NCBI GenBank assembly: GCA_035452965.1
Contig: DAOTCE010000028.1
Coordinates: 3,582-67,581, forward strand
Direction: 5' to 3'
Origin: Candidatus Paceibacterota bacterium
GTDB lineage: Bacteria > Verrucomicrobiota > Verrucomicrobiia > Limisphaerales > UBA8199
Length of the DNA stretch: 64,000 nt
The notes below the pieces were generated by a model that was not told the origin of the DNA, searched no databases, and saw nothing but the letters and a program-made list of their open reading frames with translations. Both the position numbers and the translations under genes were made by a program. Shown here one piece after another: positions 60,701 to 64,000 of the stretch. Position 1 is the first letter of the stretch, and each line of letters begins with the position of its first letter.

Positions 60701-62414
60701 ACCCCGGTTCGACGGATATTCCCCTCACTCCGACCCTCTCTCCCTCCGACGGGGAGAGAGTGCCCCCCGGACGGAGGATGGGCTGGAGCCGTGGCAAGCC
60801 CCGCAGGTTTGGGAAACGATTTCCAGCGGCGGCGCCCGGGCGGTGCACCACATTGAAAGCCCGGCCATGACCAGCCTGTGCCGCCAATGCAATGTACGCG
60901 ACATTGACACGCTGATTGCCATTGTGAGCGTCATCCGGCCCGGTGCGGCCAACGAAGGAAAGAAACTGGCCTTCACGCGGCGCTATCAGAAGCTTGAACC
61001 GGTGACGTATCCGCATCCGTCGCTGGAACCCGTATTGCGCGACACGTTCGGGCTGGTGGTCTATGAGGAGCACATTCTGCAAATCTGCGAAGCGTTCGCC
61101 GGCTTGCCACCCGGACGCGCGGACGTATTGCGGCGCGCGTTGAACAAACAAAAGCGCGCTGTCATCGCGGAGCTTCGAGAGGAATTCTTCGCGTCGGCCA
61201 GGGCGCGCGGACATGCGCCGGAGAAAATCGAAGAAGTATTCGGCTTGGTCACCGGCTTTGCCGGTTACGCCTTCTGCAAGGCCCATTCGACGGCGTACGG
61301 CGTTGAGGCCTACCAAGCCGCCTGGCTCAAGCACAATTACCCGGCGGAATTCATGGCGGCGGTGCTGACCAACGGCAAGGGATTTTACGACCCGCTCGTT
61401 TATGTGCTGGAAAGCTACCGGCTCGGATTGACATTTCTGCCGCCGACTGTCAATGAACCTGGGCCGGGGTTTCAGGCGGTAGCGTGTTCCCTCTCGCTCC
61501 GCAAGGAACGAACGGGGAGATCGCCAGAGAGAGGTGAAACACAAGCGCCTCCTCTTTCCAAGCCTCTCCTCCACCACGCAGAGGAGAGGAACACGACCCC
61601 AAACGCCATCCGCGTTCCATTGATCCGCGCCAAAGGACTCACCCAGCGCACGATCACACGGCTGCTGGCCCAACGCGAGTGCGGACCATTCACTTCGCTG
61701 GCTGACTTTCATCACCGGGTAAAACCGTTGCCGGAGGAACTGGAGACGATGATTCGCGCGGGCGGCTTCGATGAGTTCAGCCAATCGCGCACACGGCAGT
61801 TTTGGGAAGCCCAGCAGCTGGCGAATTCTGAAGTCCTAAGTCCTAAGTCCAAAATCGGGAATCAGAATTTAGAGTTCGATTTCGATGCGAGCACGAATCC
61901 GATTTCGGACTTCTTCATCCAGAATCCCGCTTTGCTTGGTGAACCGACGCAGCGCGAGCGGCTGGAAGCCGAAACGGAATTGTTCGGCTACGCGGTGAGC
62001 GGGCACCCGCTGGAATTGTATGACAGCGTCGCGTGGGACACGTATTGCCCCGTGGCGCGGCTGGGCGAACATACCGGCGAAACGGTGGTAACGTGCGGGC
62101 TGGTAGTCGAGCAGCGGACGCATCACCAGATCACCGGCGAGCCGATGAAATTTCTCACGCTGGCGGATTGGACAGGCATGGTGGAAACGGAACTGTTCAC
62201 ACGGACCTACCAAAGCTACGGCCTGGCGACCGTGCGCTATCCCGTGCTGGAAGTCACTGCAACGGTAGAGCCGTTTGAGAACGGACGGGGATTTTCGTTG
62301 CGCGTATTACGAGCAGGAAAGCCCCGGAAGCTGGTACGCGAGGCGGGGGTCGAACCCACAACCTTCGGCTCCGGAGTTCGAATTTCACCGTTCACCACAC
62401 CCCGGACCGACTAA
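57705..62414 (+). CDS. Fusion of Y-family polymerase (DinB) and DnaE-type C-family polymerase
   Basis: A 1569-residue translesion polymerase. Residues 1-395 are a complete DinB: H-L-D9-A-D11, the D102-E103 catalytic acids in S-I-D-E-G-Y-F-D, and the thumb and little-finger region. A short linker leads to a DnaE-type polymerase from about 424. This has a PHP-like domain (metal-binding His of H-x-H and T-D-H replaced: L-R-V-R and T-D-I) and a catalytic core R-G-S-A-A-D-S-L-V-C-Y. The acids D780, D782 (P-D-I-D-I-D-F) and D946 (V-K-V-D-V-L) are present, followed by helix-hairpin-helix and OB domains. Three palindromic repeats are read in frame (about 985-1022, 1260-1300, 1376-1404). The last 25 or so residues are read from a tRNA fragment. 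Both polymerase active sites look intact. It is co-expressed with lexA. Confidence 0.88.
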   Translation: MPRTIIHLDADAFFASVEQAADTRLRGKPVAVGGESRGIIASASYEARQFGIYTPMPTARARKLCPKLIVLPGDYERYEQFSNWMFGYAYDFTPSVEQTSIDEGYFDITANRSAPSVAIALTISKAIRQSLKITVSEGIGSNKLVSQIASKLNKPAALQTVPPGQEKQFLRPLPNCWLPGIGPKTAARLNAAGLADIGQIAATPVDLLALPLGNQAPVLRQFANGVDDRPLVPASAPQKSYSQQETFSQDVTDEEYVEAVLRRMADRLFATVREEDRSVRTLAVKVRYNDRDENQRAESLAEPTDLETDIYGRLRGLLREAWQRRVSLRMVSLKLSNVYDGMFRGELPLDLNTRNHEAHERLASALDELRRNKGWSVVLRGHDLRLRAAPQGAETRGTACGARNTAGSRRLAPAAAGMRNTARYVPLRVRSYYTFLDSTLSPAAIVNLAEQHGMTAIALTDIGNVHGAVEFAQAAKRAGIKPLLGTELQVNGYPLLLYVESDRGYHNLNRLLSLQAEKEEEGAAAARQRRPVALEHLGGLTDGLIAVSADLRLAELFPGRFYRMAMKRSFPSSAAEREFPIVVCPAIRYALPGDRMKYDIVQSIRTLTLLRQEHPAKRRNGRFHFRAPAEMAGACREHPEWLAHSLEIAERCNFELPFGKPQFPAFIPPDGSSPREFLHKLVMTGARRCYPASRLSTLSSQINQELSIISAVGYEEYFLVVWNILQHCRAHGIEWITRGSAADSLVCYCLGISDVCPIRFGLYFRRFLNPERMGLNKLPDIDIDFPHDRKDDVVDLIFAKYGREHCAVVGGFSTFQARSAFADVAKVLGVAEREVRRFTDHFPWSFGGGWIPAEHTPSGGATLRQLLAASPENRDLPLNEEPFKTALDMAEFLDGFPRYPKMHPCGVVLSRQPMHELTPTFISNKGYPTTHFDMDAVEAIGLVKVDVLAQGGLAVMRDAKASLAGRGVEVDLQTCTARQRVTDTSKSAPLSAESRPPHEPRFDGYSPHSDPLSLRRGESAPRTEDGLEPWQAPQVWETISSGGARAVHHIESPAMTSLCRQCNVRDIDTLIAIVSVIRPGAANEGKKLAFTRRYQKLEPVTYPHPSLEPVLRDTFGLVVYEEHILQICEAFAGLPPGRADVLRRALNKQKRAVIAELREEFFASARARGHAPEKIEEVFGLVTGFAGYAFCKAHSTAYGVEAYQAAWLKHNYPAEFMAAVLTNGKGFYDPLVYVLESYRLGLTFLPPTVNEPGPGFQAVACSLSLRKERTGRSPERGETQAPPLSKPLLHHAEERNTTPNAIRVPLIRAKGLTQRTITRLLAQRECGPFTSLADFHHRVKPLPEELETMIRAGGFDEFSQSRTRQFWEAQQLANSEVLSPKSKIGNQNLEFDFDASTNPISDFFIQNPALLGEPTQRERLEAETELFGYAVSGHPLELYDSVAWDTYCPVARLGEHTGETVVTCGLVVEQRTHHQITGEPMKFLTLADWTGMVETELFTRTYQSYGLATVRYPVLEVTATVEPFENGRGFSLRVLRAGKPRKLVREAGVEPTTFGSGVRISPFTTPRTD
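60736..60760. repeat. Palindrome (REP-like) inside the polymerase gene
   Basis: CTCTCTCCC (60736-60744) and GGGAGAGAG (60752-60760) form a 9-bp stem with a 7-base loop. It lies within a larger stretch (about 60660-60775) of GAGAG/CTCTC-rich sequence translated into low-complexity residues between two conserved parts of the DnaE domain. Confidence 0.7.
61483..61595. repeat. Inverted-repeat insert inside the polymerase gene
   Basis: CGTGTTCCCTCTC (61483-61495) and GAGAGGAACACG (61584-61595) are complementary with one base gap, bounding about 113 bp that is translated without a break. The encoded peptide is serine/arginine/proline rich and interrupts otherwise DnaE-like sequence. Confidence 0.6.
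61831..61912. repeat. GAAGTCC/AAATCGG-family repeat inside the polymerase gene
   Basis: AAGTCCAAAATCGG (61845-61858) and CCGATTTCGGACTT (61899-61912) are inverted complements at 13 of 14 positions. They are preceded by tandem AAGTCCT units. The same repeat family forms the palindrome at 42278-42422, 19 kb away. It is translated in frame, between the helix-hairpin-helix and OB parts. Confidence 0.65.
62332..62376 (-). tRNA. 3' half of a tRNA-Arg(CCG) gene (attachment-site remnant)
   Basis: On the minus strand, from the left end: CCA (62334-62332), discriminator A (62335), seven-base acceptor strand (62342-62336) and five-pair T stem (62359-62355 with 62347-62343). The T loop is TTCGACC, the variable loop AGGTT, the anticodon-stem 3' strand GCCGA (62369-62365), and the loop CTCCGGA carries anticodon CCG. 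The 5' anticodon strand, D arm and 5' acceptor strand are missing: the sequence beyond 62376 does not pair and the complementary acceptor bases are absent. It is therefore a truncated tRNA, as at the far end of an element integrated at a tRNA 3' end. It overlaps the end of the polymerase gene. Confidence 0.75.
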
Positions 62415-62588
62415 TTGTTACTGCCTGCAACACTCGTTTCAGGCCCATTTCTATTGGTCCAATTGCGTGTCTGCCATTTTCAAACACCGACCGCTACCCT
62501 ACGTAACTTTTAGCACTTTTGGGCAACCCTAGCCAACAAAGTGGCCAACGGAGCCAGCAACACTAGGCAACGGCTTCAGCCCACGCAA

Positions 62589-63350
62589 TCAGCTCGCGGC
62601 ACCACTGCTACTACTACGGGCCGCCGTTGTCAACCTCGCCCTCTCAACGCGCTCGGCGATCTCTTGCGCCGTCATCCTTGCCGCAGGATTGTCGGTGAGT
62701 TGCTCGACGAGTCCCGAGACGGTCGTGAAGACGCCCGCCTCCTTCTGATGCTCCATCAACCACTTCACGAACTGCGCATCCGCGGCCTGACCTTGCGGCG
62801 TGGTAGTGAGAACGGCCCGTGCGGTCTCCACTCCCTGAATCAGCGCCTCGTTCACCCTGCGATTCCGGACCTGTCTGTACCCGTGATACAGCCCCGCAAG
62901 CGCCAGCGCCAGAATGCTGCCAATGCCAGGCGCGAACGTGTTCACCACAGATCCCGCAGCCTGAATCACCGCTTCGGTCTCCGGCTTGGCGACCAGGTTC
63001 GTCACCGGCACTTGCACGACGTTCGTGTAGAACACCGGTACCAGGTTAGTCACCACCGCCGAGACCAAATTCGTCGCCACCGGCTCGCGCGACATGTACC
63101 CCGCCACCGCGCCCGTGCTCGCGTTTGTCACGTACACAACATTGGTCCGCTCCAGCACCACCGGCACCGTGTTGGTCAGCACCACCGTATTAGTGAACAC
63201 ATGCACCACCGGCGCGTTCGTCCACGTCACCTCCTGCTTATACGCAGCCCGGTCCAACGACGCGCACCCGCTCGCGCAGGCCACCAGCAGGGCCAGCGCC
63301 CCGGCCACCGCCGCTGCCCAAACAATCTTCTCACCACGACTCATCTTCAT
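62589..63350 (-). CDS. Lipoprotein of a putative phage-like module
   Basis: A 253-residue protein. It has a lipoprotein signal sequence (I-V-W-A-A-A-V-A-G-A-L-A-L-L-V-A-C-A-S-G-C), with the attachment cysteine near residue 29. A long valine/threonine/asparagine-rich middle (V-F-T-N-T-V-V-L-T-N-T-V-P-V) suggests an extended fibre or stalk. A second hydrophobic segment (about 145-160) precedes a charged C-terminus. Function unknown. Its start overlaps the next gene's stop (ATGA), so the three minus-strand genes form an operon. Phage lysis or virion modules often contain such lipoproteins, but nothing here proves it. Confidence 0.55.
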   Translation of the reverse strand: MKMSRGEKIVWAAAVAGALALLVACASGCASLDRAAYKQEVTWTNAPVVHVFTNTVVLTNTVPVVLERTNVVYVTNASTGAVAGYMSREPVATNLVSAVVTNLVPVFYTNVVQVPVTNLVAKPETEAVIQAAGSVVNTFAPGIGSILALALAGLYHGYRQVRNRRVNEALIQGVETARAVLTTTPQGQAADAQFVKWLMEHQKEAGVFTTVSGLVEQLTDNPAARMTAQEIAERVERARLTTAARSSSSGAAS

Positions 63351-63670
63351 ACTTGCTTCCTTTCCATCCGGACGAGACGCAGCTCATCCCTGCACTCCTC
63401 CAGAACTTTTGTGTTGTTGTCCAGGCAGACGATGAGCTTGGCGTTCGCCGCGCTCTGCTCCGCCACCACACCACGCAGGCTCTCTTGATAGCTGTCCCTG
63501 GCCTGCTTGTGGTCCTCGATCAGCCGCTCGTGCTGCAGCACGAAGTAACGCATCACGAACCACGCGAAGACCCCGAAGACCACCAGGCTGGCCACAAAGA
63601 GCCAGCGGTCGTTCATGGCCGCCGCGTGATCCACGCTCCTGATCAAATCCGCTGAAATCATGTTCGTCAT
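63347..63670 (-). CDS. Small membrane protein with cytoplasmic coiled coil
   Basis: A 107-residue protein with one membrane helix (F-V-A-S-L-V-V-F-G-V-F-A-W-F-V-M-R-Y) near residue 24-41. A charged helical tail follows (L-I-E-D-H-K-Q-A-R-D-S-Y-Q-E-S...E-C-R-D-E-L-R-L-V-R-M-E-R). Topology and size recall phage holin/spanin-type or membrane-scaffold proteins; this is only a suggestion. It starts in an ATGA overlap with the upstream gene. Confidence 0.5.
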   Translation of the reverse strand: MTNMISADLIRSVDHAAAMNDRWLFVASLVVFGVFAWFVMRYFVLQHERLIEDHKQARDSYQESLRGVVAEQSAANAKLIVCLDNNTKVLEECRDELRLVRMERKQV

Positions 63671-64000
63671 GGCACCATCACTCGCTCCATCAGGAGCCGG
63701 TTCACTCGAAAGAACTCCATGCGGTTCGTCGCCGGGAACCACGTCGCCTCGCCCGTGACACTTCCCCAGGCCGCCAGGTTCGTGCTCCGCCCAAACACAG
63801 GCGCCAGCCGCACCCAGGCCTTGCCTGCCATCGCCGGCGGCAACGGTTTACTCTCCCACGACACCTCACTGCTGAAATCTGACTCCAGACCGTTGGTGCT
63901 ATACGCCGTTGCCGCGAAGAACCAACGCCCGCGCCACGGCAACACCACCGACTGCGTCAGCACCAGGCCCGCGTTGGTCACGAACGGATACGACCGCGTA
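63667..64000 (-). CDS. Fibronectin type III-like protein, partial at the window end
   Basis: The frame is open to the right edge of the window, so the N-terminal part is cut off. The visible C-terminal 111 residues include W-F-F-A-A-T-A-Y-S-T-N-G-L-E-S-D-F-S-S-E-V-S-W, the strand F/G pattern of a fibronectin type III domain. A second beta-rich region ends near R-M-E-F-F-R-V-N. Possibly a tail or surface protein of the same element. A GTG at 63981 is an internal codon and not a real start. Confidence 0.5.
   Translation of the reverse strand, partial: TRSYPFVTNAGLVLTQSVVLPWRGRWFFAATAYSTNGLESDFSSEVSWESKPLPPAMAGKAWVRLAPVFGRSTNLAAWGSVTGEATWFPATNRMEFFRVNRLLMERVMVP

Noticed and set aside
59718..61784. 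688-codon open frame antisense to the polymerase
   Set aside because: High-GC shadow: arginine/alanine/histidine-rich translation, no domain pattern, lies wholly over a gene with intact catalytic motifs.
62332..62420. A complete tRNA-Arg gene
   Set aside because: The 5' acceptor strand, D arm and 5' anticodon strand cannot be found; only the 3' half is recognisable.

Overview
The window is a GC-rich chromosome segment that most resembles a Verrucomicrobiota genome (Pedosphaera/Limisphaera-like). The evidence is a fused SpmA-SpmB protein in an apparent non-spore-former, a PQQ-like propeller protein with a signal peptide, HEAT and ankyrin/Kelch proteins, and many short palindromic repeats of the 'GAAGTCC...AAATC' type, several of them read through in frame inside genes. 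The taxonomic call is inference, because no rRNA gene is present.

Layout: 0.2-2.4 kb holds trpE followed by a decayed transposase and repeat debris. 2.4-10.3 kb is a surface-polysaccharide cluster (nucleotidyltransferase/kinase fusion, flavin amine-oxidase-like protein, methyltransferase, two glycosyltransferases) with two degraded genes in it, a phosphotransferase and an alpha-L-rhamnosidase. 10.4-14.6 kb has a truncated lspA abutting a minus-strand rhamnose operon, rhaA-rhaT-rhaB. 14.9-17.7 kb has a HEAT-repeat protein and trpF. 17.9-24.1 kb is a tightly coupled catabolic operon: a PreT-PreA (DPD-like) fusion, SsnA, YgeY and a threonine-synthase-like PLP enzyme, resembling the E. coli purine/urate-linked yge-ygf-ssnA genes. 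26.4-36.4 kb is a nine-gene set for a membrane-bound group-4 [NiFe] hydrogenase with a formate-dehydrogenase-like molybdopterin subunit, an AsrA/AsrB-like diaphorase pair and its maturation protease. It lies between two inverted copies of a 64-bp repeat (25.88 and 39.62 kb), together with an SMP-30 protein and a sensor Ser/Thr kinase.

39.9-48.4 kb carries a two-component system and a very large ankyrin-Kelch protein in a palindrome-rich stretch. 48.6-56.9 kb has housekeeping and unassigned genes (SpmAB, PyrB/PyrR, Mrp, a pyruvate-decarboxylase-family enzyme, an NlpC/P60-like lipoprotein, a GYF-domain protein). 57.0-62.4 kb is an SOS mutagenesis cassette: lexA under a perfect LexA box, followed 3 bases later by one 1569-codon gene that joins an apparently active Y-family polymerase (DinB) to a DnaE-type C-family polymerase. 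The end of that gene runs through a 3' tRNA-Arg(CCG) fragment on the other strand, which looks like an attachment-site remnant. Three small minus-strand genes to its right have the look of a phage or integrated element.

The most unusual items are the DinB-DnaE fusion, the hydrogenase with a molybdopterin subunit that lacks formate-dehydrogenase catalytic residues, the DPD-like/SsnA/YgeY operon, and the read-through of palindromic repeats inside coding genes.
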